In this document: positions 5,912 through 17,700 of the stretch, piece by piece
How positions within the stretch are numbered: position 1 is the stretch's first letter
Layout: every line of letters starts with the position of its first letter
IMG/VR virus record: IMGVR_UViG_3300029319_000086
Span: 1 to 49,857 of that record
Reading direction: 5' to 3' (one strand)
Length of the DNA: 49,857 bases
Origin: a virus
Position numbers and translations under genes: made by a program
Notes under the pieces: model-generated
Databases searched by the model: none
What the model was told of the DNA's origin: nothing
What the model saw: only the letters and a program-made list of their open reading frames with translations

Positions 5912-8900
5912 TCCTCAGAATTAATAAAGTCATCAATTATTTCATCAGTTGCTTGTCCCAATCCTATTAATTTAGCTTTATCTTCAAGACGCTTTAACAC
6001 TGCCCTGCTTACATTCCTACGTTGATACAGTTTAGCCCTAGCCGCAGCATCTACATCTAATGCTCTAACATTTAAACCAAAAACTTCTCTAAGTAATTGC
6101 TCTCCTAGCTTCCCTTCACCTGCTCTTGTAACTAATCTTGCAACCTTACCAACAGGTGGTGCTAAGTTTGTTAGGACATGCATTTGCTTCTCAGTCAATC
6201 CAGTATCTATTTTTTTATTGTACACATCAAGATAAGAAGGCTCACCCTTGTATGCCTCTATTGGGCTGTTAAGATAAAAGCTCAAGCCTTCGTCTGGATA
6301 AATCTCTGAAAACAATTTTAAGTAAGGAGACATGGAAGAAATCATATCTTTCATGTTCAACCTATTTAAATCAGTATATGGTAAATCCAACGCTAAGTAG
6401 GTTGGCATACCATCGCCATCTAGCGGTATACTCCCACTATCAAAGGGCAACTTTACAGCATTCATTGTTTCGTAGTAGTCTGGCGTGCTAGGATCATATT
6501 CTTCAGAAGACATAACTTCTAAGTTGTTTTGAAACTTAGCTACAGGCGAATACCTTTGTGGTCTTTCAACCAAAGACTGTAATTGAAGCGGAATATTTTT
6601 CCTCATCCAAGTATAGAAAGGAATAATTGTCTTCATTACATCACGCTCAAATGGCGTAAGCTCATTGTAATCAAACAAGTAACGTCTTACCGACTCAGCC
6701 GCTTCCTCTTCTGTCATTCCACGACCTACGGCTTTTTTGTTTAATAAACCATTAGACTTTAATTCGCCAACGTCATTCTTTCTCATATGTAAGTAATGAG
6801 CAATTCGCGCATTGTTTTCTAACCGCTCACCCATTGCTCTATTATACTTTACCAATGCGTTGCTTCCTAAAAATCGTTGTGCTTTTCTAGCTAAAGACTC
6901 TCCCGATACTTCTGTAGCGGATTCAAGGATAGCTCTTGGAGTTGCTAACGTTTCGGGGTCTGTCTCTGTGCCTCTACCCAACGCTCTTTCAATAGCATAC
7001 CTTGTTTCATCTTTAGGTTTTATACCAACTTTCCCACCTTCTGAGAAGTCGTATATATCTTGCATGGACTCTTTCATATAATCAAACGTTCCACGCACAA
7101 CAGAAGGCATTGTCTTAAACTCTACCCCTTCCATTACATATTGCTCAAAAGATTTAGCAAAGATTTCTTCGTATTTTTCAACGCCCATTTCTTTTTCCAT
7201 CAAGCTAACAACCAACTCATCTACATCTATATTAGCTTGAGGACTGTCCATAGCCGCTTTTTCTGCTTTCTTTACAGCTTTCTTATAGGCGGCATTATAC
7301 TCTTTATTGCCCATTACAAAACGCTGAACTACTTTCTTGTCGCTTGGACTTAACATCGTCCTACGTATTAAGTGACCAAGCTCATGCACAAATGTAGATG
7401 TATCTGCATCGGGAGTAGCTAAGATGTTTGCTTTGCCTGTTGGCAAAAATTGAATTGCCCCTTTTATCTTATCATCTACTTGCTGTTTAAACATGTTTTG
7501 ATCACCCGTATTCCAAGTTCCACGATTCTTTGTAGACTTGAATTGGCTTGAATCAAACAATACCCATGTTTGTGAGTATACATTAAATGGCTCGTCATTT
7601 AACGTACGGCTAGTCGATGTTGGTCGATAGGGTTTAAATCCATCTGCATGTGTAATCGCATCAAATCCAAGATCTTTTAAAAAATAATTAACTAAATTAT
7701 ACCCTTGCATACCTACATCAAACCTTTGCTCTAATACTTTTCCACCTTCTACTAATTTTTCTCTATTAACAATATCGGCTGCCTTGTTATATAAATTGGT
7801 TAATCTTACTGACATTGTCTGATAAAAATCATCATTATACGTGTTACCGCTTCCGATATTTGCAGACTCTTTAATTATTTCTTTTTCGCGTGTCGCAGGT
7901 ATCACTTTTTGTTTAAAACTTAAACGTTGATCTATATCTGCATATTCCATTTCAGTAAAAACGCCACGCTTGATTGCTTTGTATTCTTCTGAATTCATTA
8001 ACTCTTTTAATTGCTTATTAGATAAAGCCCTCATAGGTTCTTCATACGTACTTGGCAATTCTTTCGGAACAATTTCACTCTTACCCAAAAGAGGAATTGT
8101 CTCTTTTACGCCAAGACTTTGTCGCGTGTAAGGGCTTAGTCCTTTTTCATACGAAGGAGTCCTTTGCATTTTAGCTAAATCATTGATTGCCATTTTTGCT
8201 ATACTATCTGACATCTGCAACATTTTTGGATTTGGCATTTGAGCTTGTGTAAAACTTGACCCGTTGGCATTTCTTGTTGAAATAACAAAAGGGTTTTTTA
8301 CCATTATGTAACCTTCAAGCGAACCCGGACTTGCGTCTCTTGCTTTAGACATTCCAGTAATTGGATCTACTACGTTCATCTGATTTGCTTCAGCAAAAGT
8401 TCTAATAGCTTTTCTTTCTATGTCATTATACGAAGAAAAATCTTTGAAGCGTTTAGAAGATTCGTTTAATACTTTCGACAACTGTTTTACTTTTTTTTGG
8501 TTTTCAAAAATAGATGCTGTTGAAGTATGTGTCTTAATTAATTTTTCTATATCAGTTTTGTGGAACATTGTACTGTCTTCGTAAGCTTTCTGCCTTACTT
8601 TTCCTCGCAACAACAAGTCCATAAGTTCTTGATAAATTCTGTTTCCTGCGTCTTTATCAAGCTCATATCTAGCATACGGAGAACGTTCTTGAGCCGTTAA
8701 AAAATCTTGTGTAAAACTTCTTGATTCTCCAAATGTTTTTTGCTCTGAAGTTCTAGTTAAAGATTTTGGTATAACATCAAATGCATCTGAAAACTCGCTT
8801 ACTCTTTCTTTTAACGCAGGATTTAATGATTCGTAATCTGTAAAAAATTCTTCAAACCTTATTACTTCTAAGTCTAATGAACCTTTTTCTGACCTTGTAG

Positions 8901-11900
8901 GTAAGTCTAATGAAAGCGTTTTGTTTTCTGCATTAAACTGTAAAGACTTTGGTAAAAACATACTTTTAGCATCTTCAAAACTGTCACCATAATCGCTAAC
9001 GTTTTCTTGTAAATAATCATAAACCTTTTTGAAAAAATTATTTTCTTGTTCTGTTAGCTTTTTAGTTACTGTTTGTTTGGGTTCATCTCCAAAAGCTTGT
9101 GCAGAAAAACGGCTTTGGCTTACAGGTTTGCTTAATTCTACAGACATAGACTTAGGTAGCTTACGTCCTACAACGTCTGCGTTTTGTGGATCTAATATTC
9201 TACTTAACTCTTGCGCTGCTTTTGTAAAGGTGGCCGCTTCTTTTTGTCTGGCTTTTTGCAGTTTATTTAAATTGTCATCTAATTTAGATAAGTCAGAATC
9301 TAATTCTAAATTCAAATATTTTTTTGTTTTTAATTTTAACCGTTCAAAGTCAACAATAAAATCTAAATTTTCAGACGTATTGTGTATTGTTGCATAACCA
9401 TTTGATACAATATTAAATCCTTCAGACTTTACATCTCCATTGTAGTTTACAATAGCTTTTGTATCAGCTTGCGTTTCGCCTATCTTAATAAAGACATCTT
9501 CATTCACATATATCCCTTGCCCGTACATATTAGCATGAGGTTGCAACATGCCTGTATCAAAAGATCCGCGCTGAACAATATCTTCTACAGTTTTTGTGCC
9601 ATGTGTCACCAATACTGGCATTCCAGTTTTTGCGTCTTTTGCAGTAGTTTCATCAGCAAAAGCTTTAAATTCTGGAGTATCTATCTTAGGACTACCTGTC
9701 GTTATAACAGGAAACCTCATATTTTTTAAAGAATAATCACTATCATATGTGTAGTTAGCATGATCAAAGTCTGTATCTGTATAATCCGTAGAAGCTTTTT
9801 TAATATCTAAGTCTTGTTTTTTAGAAAATAAAATATCTAACCCTTGAGGATTTTCTTCGTCAGCTAGAGCAAAAGCTCTGAAATCATGGATGTGTCTATC
9901 ATACCAATCTTCAGGAGTCTTGGCGTTCTTCCAAGCCCATGACCTTGCTACTAAATCATAAAGCTCTGCAACGCGAACAGACCCTTGTGGCAAGTTTTTA
10001 ACATCCTTAACCTTTGCTCCACCTAATGATGACTGATAAATTTGTGTTGCAACTCTTGCAATTCTTTCTTCTCTGTTCCCCCAATTCGACATCCCGTCAT
10101 TAATCTCAGTTGTTTTAGGTCTACTACTACGCAATTCAAACGAAGTCATAAGTTCTTTGCCTATGCCTAAGTCTGTCTCAGCGTAGATCATACCCCCTTG
10201 ATCAATGCCATTCCTAGTCAACTCTTCTTTAATTGTTCTTGCTGACACTTTAGTGCCATCGGGCAGGTCAAACATATACGTATCTAATGTCTTCCTACCA
10301 CCTAAAAGAGCTTCAGAAGCAGATCTTACCGCTCTATTTTTTATGTTAGCAGTATCTTCTACCTGCAACAACAGTGCTTCGTTATATACAAGAGGATCAT
10401 CTACTCCTGCAATGTAATTATTAAAGACATTTGAATATAAATTCCTTGCATGATAACCGGGCGATAGCAAAGCATAAGACTTCCAAATACCTTGCACTTC
10501 CTTAAAAGTTCGCAAAAATTTATTGGTATCGTTAGGGTTAGTAAAAACCTTATTCATTTCGTCTAATTGATCTACCATTGCTGCAGGTAGAGCGTAATAC
10601 ATTTGCTCCTCACCCGATTCTTGCAACGCTTTTTTTCTTGTTGACAAGGTTGGAGCTTTGAACACTTTCATGCCATGACTTTCCAAAGACGTTCGCAATG
10701 GATCGTTTGCGTCTGTTGCTACTTTTGCGTCTATTGGAACAGCTATTCTAGTATCGGATAAAACAGCATCAAAAAATTTCTGTGAATTAACTTTTCTAAT
10801 TGACTCCATACCGCGACTAACAGTCATTAGCGCAACGTTAGTTTCCGTTGACACTAAATCAAAAATTCTTGACTCTAACGTAGGATAACTTTTTGCATAT
10901 GAAGATTTCATAATGCCAGTATCGCTATACGTAACAGGCCCACTTGTATGGGTTTGATATTTCTTTAGCCCTAACTCTTTACCAAAACGCAGTTGAAAAA
11001 ACTTTTGCACTATAGCTCTTGAAAATTCAGAAATAGGCTCCATGCCTTTACTATAGTTTGCTCTTAGCTGTGCTTCATCAAACAAGCCTACTTTAGATTC
11101 TGCTTCACCCATTAGTCGAAGCATATCCCTAAACTCTTGAGAAGCTGTTTTTAATACGCTTTTTGTATTGTCGTTTACTTTAAGCTGATCTATGATACTT
11201 TCATTTAGGTTTGGCTGATCTAAATACGCTCCAATTAAACGCAACTCCCCCTCATTTAAATCTGATGCTACCTTCAATATGTTTTCACGTAGCGCATCAG
11301 TTTCTGCCGCAATAGCCGCATCTTTGCGAATTAACCCACCTAAAAAATCAGCAGCCGATCCTTGGATTTCTTCAGCAGTTACAAGCGTAGCGTTTTCATC
11401 TTCTGCTAATCGCAAAGAGTTAACAGTCTCAACAATTTCGTCAACGTTTTCTCCATCTTTCAACCCTTTGACTAAGCTATTAGGGATAAACATTTTACGA
11501 AATTCTTTACCAATACCACTACTAGAAACTATAGTAGATACACTATTAGCTCCTACAGCAGCACCTGCTATGTTGTCTAATTTGCCAACACCTTTCGCTA
11601 CCTTTAAAAGTCCATATCCTGTATACGTTGTCGGATCTAAAAATATATCAAACAAAAATCCTGCTGCTCCTGCAATGTAAGGAGAATCTTCTATTGTAAG
11701 AGCAGTCTTTCCTCTTTTTCCTGTAAATATATCACCCCAAGTTGTTCTTCTAACTTGACTTTCCAATCCTAAATTGTCTGCGAATCCTAAAGAATTGGAA
11801 AATTCTACGGCTGCTTGTTTTAAAGCTTGCTCTGGCGATCCGTCATTTAACAAAACTTCTATGGCTGAAGCAGTTGTATAATTGCCAACACTTAAAAAAT

Positions 11901-12324
11901 CAAACACATCAGTTAGTATAGTGTCTGCACCAAAAGACTCACTGTCTTCTTTAAGAGCTTTTTCGTATTCAGCCCTTTGCCCCATAACATCTATCTTATA
12001 AAGGTTATTAGACAGTTCACTTGAAGCTATATAATCTGCTGTATTTTGTTTGTAATTGCGTGGTTTTGTAGAATAAGAAGGGTTAACTTGGGCAGGAACT
12101 CTTATTTCAGACTCCCCAAAACCAACATCAAAAAAATTTTCTTGAACTGGTGGCTTATAAATTAAATCAGTTTGTTTTTTTGTCTTTGGTTCAGAGTCTA
12201 TTAATAAATCTTTTTTGCTATATAGCAAAGAGTCTATATACGAAGTGTCAACATTAGACTTATTAAATTGATTCTTTGGCGTAAAATTTAAAACGTCTTG
12301 TCTAAAACGTTCTTTGCTATTCAT
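5905..12324 (-). CDS. Giant internal/ejected polyvalent protein with ADP-ribosyltransferase and zincin domains
   Basis: 2139 aa, last gene of the late operon. At about residues 900-940 a phage-type ADP-ribosyltransferase (ART-PolyVal) start is visible: GMPVLVTHGTK, then YGQGIYV. Matching pieces come much later: IMVKNPFVI near 1340, GFDAITHADG near 1560 and SSQFKSTKNRGTW near 1590, so the domain seems split by long insertions. FVHELGHL near 1646 is an HExxH zinc-peptidase site. FYTWMRKNIPLQLQ near 1908 is a C-terminal motif common in such phage proteins, and an FDIFLDPTTYTGYG segment lies near 225. These features fit an internal virion protein delivered with the DNA and modifying host targets on entry. 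The ART targets are unknown. Confidence 0.75.
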   Translation of the reverse strand: MNSKERFRQDVLNFTPKNQFNKSNVDTSYIDSLLYSKKDLLIDSEPKTKKQTDLIYKPPVQENFFDVGFGESEIRVPAQVNPSYSTKPRNYKQNTADYIASSELSNNLYKIDVMGQRAEYEKALKEDSESFGADTILTDVFDFLSVGNYTTASAIEVLLNDGSPEQALKQAAVEFSNSLGFADNLGLESQVRRTTWGDIFTGKRGKTALTIEDSPYIAGAAGFLFDIFLDPTTYTGYGLLKVAKGVGKLDNIAGAAVGANSVSTIVSSSGIGKEFRKMFIPNSLVKGLKDGENVDEIVETVNSLRLAEDENATLVTAEEIQGSAADFLGGLIRKDAAIAAETDALRENILKVASDLNEGELRLIGAYLDQPNLNESIIDQLKVNDNTKSVLKTASQEFRDMLRLMGEAESKVGLFDEAQLRANYSKGMEPISEFSRAIVQKFFQLRFGKELGLKKYQTHTSGPVTYSDTGIMKSSYAKSYPTLESRIFDLVSTETNVALMTVSRGMESIRKVNSQKFFDAVLSDTRIAVPIDAKVATDANDPLRTSLESHGMKVFKAPTLSTRKKALQESGEEQMYYALPAAMVDQLDEMNKVFTNPNDTNKFLRTFKEVQGIWKSYALLSPGYHARNLYSNVFNNYIAGVDDPLVYNEALLLQVEDTANIKNRAVRSASEALLGGRKTLDTYMFDLPDGTKVSARTIKEELTRNGIDQGGMIYAETDLGIGKELMTSFELRSSRPKTTEINDGMSNWGNREERIARVATQIYQSSLGGAKVKDVKNLPQGSVRVAELYDLVARSWAWKNAKTPEDWYDRHIHDFRAFALADEENPQGLDILFSKKQDLDIKKASTDYTDTDFDHANYTYDSDYSLKNMRFPVITTGSPKIDTPEFKAFADETTAKDAKTGMPVLVTHGTKTVEDIVQRGSFDTGMLQPHANMYGQGIYVNEDVFIKIGETQADTKAIVNYNGDVKSEGFNIVSNGYATIHNTSENLDFIVDFERLKLKTKKYLNLELDSDLSKLDDNLNKLQKARQKEAATFTKAAQELSRILDPQNADVVGRKLPKSMSVELSKPVSQSRFSAQAFGDEPKQTVTKKLTEQENNFFKKVYDYLQENVSDYGDSFEDAKSMFLPKSLQFNAENKTLSLDLPTRSEKGSLDLEVIRFEEFFTDYESLNPALKERVSEFSDAFDVIPKSLTRTSEQKTFGESRSFTQDFLTAQERSPYARYELDKDAGNRIYQELMDLLLRGKVRQKAYEDSTMFHKTDIEKLIKTHTSTASIFENQKKVKQLSKVLNESSKRFKDFSSYNDIERKAIRTFAEANQMNVVDPITGMSKARDASPGSLEGYIMVKNPFVISTRNANGSSFTQAQMPNPKMLQMSDSIAKMAINDLAKMQRTPSYEKGLSPYTRQSLGVKETIPLLGKSEIVPKELPSTYEEPMRALSNKQLKELMNSEEYKAIKRGVFTEMEYADIDQRLSFKQKVIPATREKEIIKESANIGSGNTYNDDFYQTMSVRLTNLYNKAADIVNREKLVEGGKVLEQRFDVGMQGYNLVNYFLKDLGFDAITHADGFKPYRPTSTSRTLNDEPFNVYSQTWVLFDSSQFKSTKNRGTWNTGDQNMFKQQVDDKIKGAIQFLPTGKANILATPDADTSTFVHELGHLIRRTMLSPSDKKVVQRFVMGNKEYNAAYKKAVKKAEKAAMDSPQANIDVDELVVSLMEKEMGVEKYEEIFAKSFEQYVMEGVEFKTMPSVVRGTFDYMKESMQDIYDFSEGGKVGIKPKDETRYAIERALGRGTETDPETLATPRAILESATEVSGESLARKAQRFLGSNALVKYNRAMGERLENNARIAHYLHMRKNDVGELKSNGLLNKKAVGRGMTEEEAAESVRRYLFDYNELTPFERDVMKTIIPFYTWMRKNIPLQLQSLVERPQRYSPVAKFQNNLEVMSSEEYDPSTPDYYETMNAVKLPFDSGSIPLDGDGMPTYLALDLPYTDLNRLNMKDMISSMSPYLKLFSEIYPDEGLSFYLNSPIEAYKGEPSYLDVYNKKIDTGLTEKQMHVLTNLAPPVGKVARLVTRAGEGKLGEQLLREVFGLNVRALDVDAAARAKLYQRRNVSRAVLKRLEDKAKLIGLGQATDEIIDDFINSEDQ

Positions 12325-12333
12325 TTTAAACCT

Positions 12334-14673
12334 TTACTGTGCGCTTTCACGGGCAGCACGAAGCAATTCAGGATATGACATATTCAATTCATCTAAAATA
12401 TATTGCCGTCTACTTGGAGTAAATAGACCTACGTCTGGATAATTTTTTTGTAGATAAGCATTTATTGCGCGTGTATCAGGTTTGCCCGACACACGGTCAA
12501 CTGCTTCTCCTATATTACCAATATACCTTCTAGCAGGATCTATAACATCTTCTTGGAATCCTTCTACGTTTACTCTACCTCCAAAAGATTTTTCAGTTAT
12601 AGCGTTTGACGCACCAGTGCGTGTCATTTCAGAATTCCCTTGTCTTGTAAGACCCGTTGGAGCTATAAAAGAATCCCTTGAAGTTGGAGCAGTTTCAAGA
12701 ATATCTTCTTGTTCTTGTGTCGGCCCCGTAGTTACAAACATTTCTCTTGCAGGGCGATCTGTTACATAATTAACAATAAAATTAGATATTGACTGTGCAG
12801 ATTGACCAGTTTCATTCATTTTTTTAGTAGCATACTCATGTGCAACTTCAGCAATATCTTGGGTTGTCAACTCTTGGTTTTCTCTAAAGCTTTTTTTAAA
12901 ATTATAAGCTACTTCTGTAAGAGACAGTAAAGCATTCCCTGTTAACTTATTTAAATAATCATCATTTTCTGGGATGTAACTTTGCACTCTATCATAATTA
13001 GATCTATAATTTTCTTGTTCTTCTCTTAATAAAACAGGATCTATTTTACCAATTTCTGTAGTAATTTTTCTCTGTTCGGCTAAAGTCAACGAAGCGTCTG
13101 CAGAAATTACAGTTTCATAATAGTTCGGACTGTTTTCATCCATGCTCACAGAACCGCTTTGTACTCTTGAAGCATAAAGACTTATCGCTCCATCAACTAT
13201 ATTGCCTGTCCCTGCTATTACAGAAGCACGACCATAAGCTTCTCTGTCTTTTAAAACCTGAAACTCTGGGAATAATTGTAATAAATTATCTTCAGCTGTC
13301 TTTTTTATTTGACGCATGTTGGGAGCGTATTCTGGCGGCCCCACTCTTTGCATATTTTCATCTCTTACATCCATACCCGCTAATTGATTATTTCTTTGAA
13401 AAATCTTTAATTCTTCTTTATAGTCACGTTCTTGTCGAGTTTGTATGTCAAGAACTGCCCTTCTTAACAGTTGATTATAATTTTCTTGTTGAGTTCTAAT
13501 ATTGTTTTCATTAGCTTGCGTAACTATATCATACAATGATTTCTTTTCATCATTTGACAACGAAGAATTGCTAATCGTTGTCATATGAATTAATGCTTGT
13601 GAATTGTCAATATTAGTATTGCTTAATTTAATTATATTGCTTTTAAGAACGCTTTCAGCAAAAGCTTCGCTTTCCTTATCTTCTCTAAAATCATACATAC
13701 CCAACAAACGACTTCGTATAATATCAGACTGACCGTCTGGAACCTTTTTTTTATTTCTATCTAAAAAAGCTTCTGCTGCTTCTAAACCTTGCTCTGCATA
13801 TATTCTTGACGCTGCGTTTTCAAGGTTTTTTATTGTAATACCTTCTACTAAACCATCATCAACAAACCGATAATTGGTTTGAGCGTTTACAACAGAATTC
13901 ATAAAATTATTAAATGACGCTTCAGTGTTGGTAGGGGTTGCCAAAAAAGCGTCAAATCCTGTTCTTGCTTTTCCTCTTTTGTATACACTTTCATTAAAAT
14001 CAGTAACACGTTGAGCTAATGTATTAAGAGTATTTAGAGCATCTTCTACTTGTAATAGCGCGTCTGATTTTTGTACTGTTGTATCTTCAACTAAAAACCC
14101 GGGTGTTCTTTCTAACTGATAATCAACAGGAGCTTCATCAGCAGTGTCTCTTATTTGCACATTGCCAAACTCGTCAATATCTGGCATAGTACTTGGGCCG
14201 CTTGGAGTAGAAATCCTACCCATTCTAGCAGGGGTTACTTCTTGCGTAACATCCATGCGCGGCGTATATGTTTTTCTTAAAGCAGTAAGATTATTTATTT
14301 CTTTTGCTATTAAAGCTTCAATAGCTTTTGATCTATTTGGATCTATTCTGTCTGATCTAGGATTCCCGTCTCCATCTGTTTGTGTATATAAATTAACTTC
14401 GCTTATAATGTTTTGGAGCGAAGTTTGCCTTTTTTCAGCATTAACTTTTTCTCTTAACTCTAGCTCTTCTTCAGGTAAAATCCCTGTTCCAACTCTTGAA
14501 GTATTAACATAGGGATTTTGCAATCTATCAAGAGTTAGTTGATTAATCCTGTCTTTTTCTTGCTTGGCTTTTTGCCTACGCATTTCACGTTGCACACGCA
14601 GTTCTCTGCCAACGTCAAACGTGCTTGAAAATCCTCTCGTAAAACCCTGTCCTGCTCTAGACCAAAAGCCCAT
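12334..14673 (-). CDS. Internal virion protein
   Basis: 779 aa. The N-terminus (MGFWSRAGQGFTRGFSSTFD) followed by a basic heptad region is typical of proteins beginning in the phage internal core. The rest is largely helical with many Asn, Gln and Thr and no catalytic motif I recognise. It lies between two giant internal-protein genes, 9 bases upstream of the ART/zincin gene, matching the three-gene internal/ejection protein cassette (T7 gp14-gp15-gp16-like position). SD near the start is AAGAGGATAC. Function is assigned from position and composition, not a domain hit. Confidence 0.55.
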   Translation of the reverse strand: MGFWSRAGQGFTRGFSSTFDVGRELRVQREMRRQKAKQEKDRINQLTLDRLQNPYVNTSRVGTGILPEEELELREKVNAEKRQTSLQNIISEVNLYTQTDGDGNPRSDRIDPNRSKAIEALIAKEINNLTALRKTYTPRMDVTQEVTPARMGRISTPSGPSTMPDIDEFGNVQIRDTADEAPVDYQLERTPGFLVEDTTVQKSDALLQVEDALNTLNTLAQRVTDFNESVYKRGKARTGFDAFLATPTNTEASFNNFMNSVVNAQTNYRFVDDGLVEGITIKNLENAASRIYAEQGLEAAEAFLDRNKKKVPDGQSDIIRSRLLGMYDFREDKESEAFAESVLKSNIIKLSNTNIDNSQALIHMTTISNSSLSNDEKKSLYDIVTQANENNIRTQQENYNQLLRRAVLDIQTRQERDYKEELKIFQRNNQLAGMDVRDENMQRVGPPEYAPNMRQIKKTAEDNLLQLFPEFQVLKDREAYGRASVIAGTGNIVDGAISLYASRVQSGSVSMDENSPNYYETVISADASLTLAEQRKITTEIGKIDPVLLREEQENYRSNYDRVQSYIPENDDYLNKLTGNALLSLTEVAYNFKKSFRENQELTTQDIAEVAHEYATKKMNETGQSAQSISNFIVNYVTDRPAREMFVTTGPTQEQEDILETAPTSRDSFIAPTGLTRQGNSEMTRTGASNAITEKSFGGRVNVEGFQEDVIDPARRYIGNIGEAVDRVSGKPDTRAINAYLQKNYPDVGLFTPSRRQYILDELNMSYPELLRAARESAQ

Positions 14674-14705
14674 TGTAGTATCCTCTTTGTATGTTCCTTA
14701 ATTTA

Positions 14706-17700
14706 CTATCCTACGTAACCTTCTCTTATGGCTTCTTCAGATTTTTCGTCAGATGTTAAATAAGACGGATCTTCTGAAGTATCTGACATTACATCATCGA
14801 CAAATCTATTCATTCGCTCTTCTCTACTTTGAGCATACGCTTCTTCGTCACGAACCCTTTCAATATAAAGAGTACCTTCTTTTTCTCTGTCTCTCATATC
14901 ATCCAAAAAAGATCTTCTATTTGGATCGTAATCCATCATATTGCTTACGTAAGGAGCGGCTTGCTCCCCTTCAATTATAAAATCGTTGCGGTATTCGTTA
15001 TTTTCTATGTTACTACCAACAAATCTAATAGAAGTTGTTTGGTCGGGAGAAGGGGCAATTTTGTCTGCTTCGTCCATTAAAAAGTTATCAAGTTGAAACG
15101 CCCAATTGCCTATGTTGTCTTCATTGTATTTATCTGCAAATTGATTAAATAAATCCACTTTGTCATACTCTCGTAAACGAGGATCTGTAGAAATTTTATC
15201 ATCTAAGAATTGATTTAAATTGTTTTCAGTCAATTCATCCCCATATTGATCATACGAACTTTGTAATGGCCTATTTTTATCTACGCTAATAATAACATAA
15301 GTTGGATTAAATTCACGACCAGATTTCTCATTGGAATAATTATCCATAATACCAAAGTTTTCTTGCATGTCATCAACTGAAACACCAAGTTGTACAGCAA
15401 ATGCATCTATAGGCAGAAAAACTTTATTTGTTCTTAAAACGAAATCTTCAATCTTTTCTTCATGAACTGTTTTCCCATCTACGTTTTCGTATTTTATTTC
15501 ACCCTTAGACCAATCAAACCACATTGAATAAAAATTCATATCTTCTTCATATATTTCGGGTGCAAAAAGACCTGCATTTGCCATTCTCGTTATATCTTTT
15601 TGCGGAATCTGCATACCTTCTTTAAACCACTTCTTAGAAGCTGATCCATCGTATAAGCTTTTTACATGTGAAACAGTTTTAAATGAAGCATATGCCATTG
15701 CCATATAAGGCACTGTTTTATTCCAAAACCCCATACCTTCTCCGGGTAAAAACGAATCAAGTTTGCTTTGGACACCTTTAAGGAATGTGGGGAGAGTTGA
15801 TGTTGCAAATTTAGCAGCCCCGGCCCCACCTTCATCAGGACTGCTATTGTCTAAAAAAGAATTATAAAGATCCACAACACCTTCTCTTGTAACATCACCT
15901 ACTCCTGCCCCAACCCCACTAAAGAAGGCTTCTCCCAAGCCAGAGAAAAATCCACCTCCCCTATCTCTTGACCCTCCAGTGCCAACCCCTCCTGCTGTCA
16001 TACCCATAACGCTCATAATTGCAGCAAATTTTTCTTTTCCTTTATCTGTATCTAACAAATTACCATCTAAAACCTCTGCCCAAATAGAATCTCTTCTGGC
16101 TTCAGACTTTTCATAATTATCATACTCAGACATAAACCGATTAAATTCTTCTTCAGTCATGTCGTATTCTTGGCGTAGAGCTATTAACTTTTCGTCATGC
16201 AGATCTTTTGCAAAGTCTAATGCTTGCTCTACTTGCCTTTTATCTAAACCAAACTCGTTTGCCCAAAACCTCGCAGATTGCGCTCTATCTAAGCCTCTTT
16301 GTAAAACATCTTGATCGACTTGATATCTTGTTAAAGCAAGTTTCTCCCTACTAATTGCATATTCATTTGCAGCTTCGGTCAAAGCTAACTCATCCATTCT
16401 TTCAGCTTCTGACCTTCTTGCTTCAAACTCTAAATAGCTAAGCTTAAGATTCCCTGCGGCTTCTAACTTATCCAATTCTCTATCTAAGCTTTGCTGTGTT
16501 ATTTGAGCCTGTAATGCATCAGCATCGGCATCAAGCCTTGCCAGTGCCAACTCTGCTTCATTTTCTACTTGGATTTTTGAAAGATCTAACTCTCCACGCC
16601 TAATATCTAACTCTTCTATATTAAGAATGTTTTGCTCAAATGCTGTTCTAATAGTCAAATTTAATTCTGCCGCATCTAACTCATACCGCTTACTAAATTC
16701 TTCTTGAGCATTTGATAGCTCTCGCTCAGACAAGCCATAGTTAGCTTGAAACATTCTAAATTGTTGTTGCAATTCTTTATTAAATTGATCTATTGTGGCA
16801 TCTAATTGCTGTCGTTCTAAATCCAATCCTTGATTAGCCAACCTACTGCTATCTTCTTGAGCTTTTGCTTTTAGAGTTTTTACTGGTATACCATCTTTAT
16901 TTATGATAAATCCTAACTGATCACTAACTCTAAGCGTTTCTTCAAGAGTATACTGTCGTTCTTCTAAGTCTAACCGCTCATCATCTTGCCGTATTCTTGC
17001 ATTAGACAAGATCATTTCTTGTGCTATTTGCTGATCTCTTAGTGACAGTTCTGACTTAGATAAAAACTCTTCTAAGAAAAATTGCCTTTCAGATAAATCA
17101 AACTCTGTATTAAAAATTGCTTCTTCTAAAACCAACTGCTTTTGATCTAAGTCAATAGATCTATTAGCAGTCAAATCTTGCAATAAAATTCTTTTTTCTT
17201 CTAAATCTAACTGCTCACCCTCCAAAGACAGTCGTTCTAATCCAAGAGTTTTTTCCCAATCTAACTGCTCTTCTCTTGACAACTGATCATACTCTAATCT
17301 TTTCTCGTCAATTCTTTGAGCATTTTGATCTAACACAACTTTATTATTTGCAATAAACTGATCAAGCAACAACCTTTGTTCTTCTAAAGCTTGCCGTTCG
17401 TTTATTTGACCTGCCTCTAATTTCTGTTGATTCTCAGCTAAAAGAAGATTTTTCCTTTCGATAAAGTCAGTTAGGTTAAATCTTGCAAATTCAAGATCTT
17501 GCTGTTCTCTGCGAATTGCTAGCTCACCTTCGCCAAGCATTTTGTTAAGAACAAACTCACGCTCTTCTGCTTCTATACCTGCTTCACCTAAGAACTCATC
17601 AAGCCGCAATCGTCTTTCCGATAAAGAAAGTCCCTGCAACCCTAAGACTTCTTCTAAGTTATATTTTTTAGCGTCAAGCTCTATGTTTTTTATTGTTGAT

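Noticed and set aside
15668-15675. Second parS site (GTGAAACA)
   Set aside because: Only half of the palindrome matches and it lies inside the coiled-coil protein gene.
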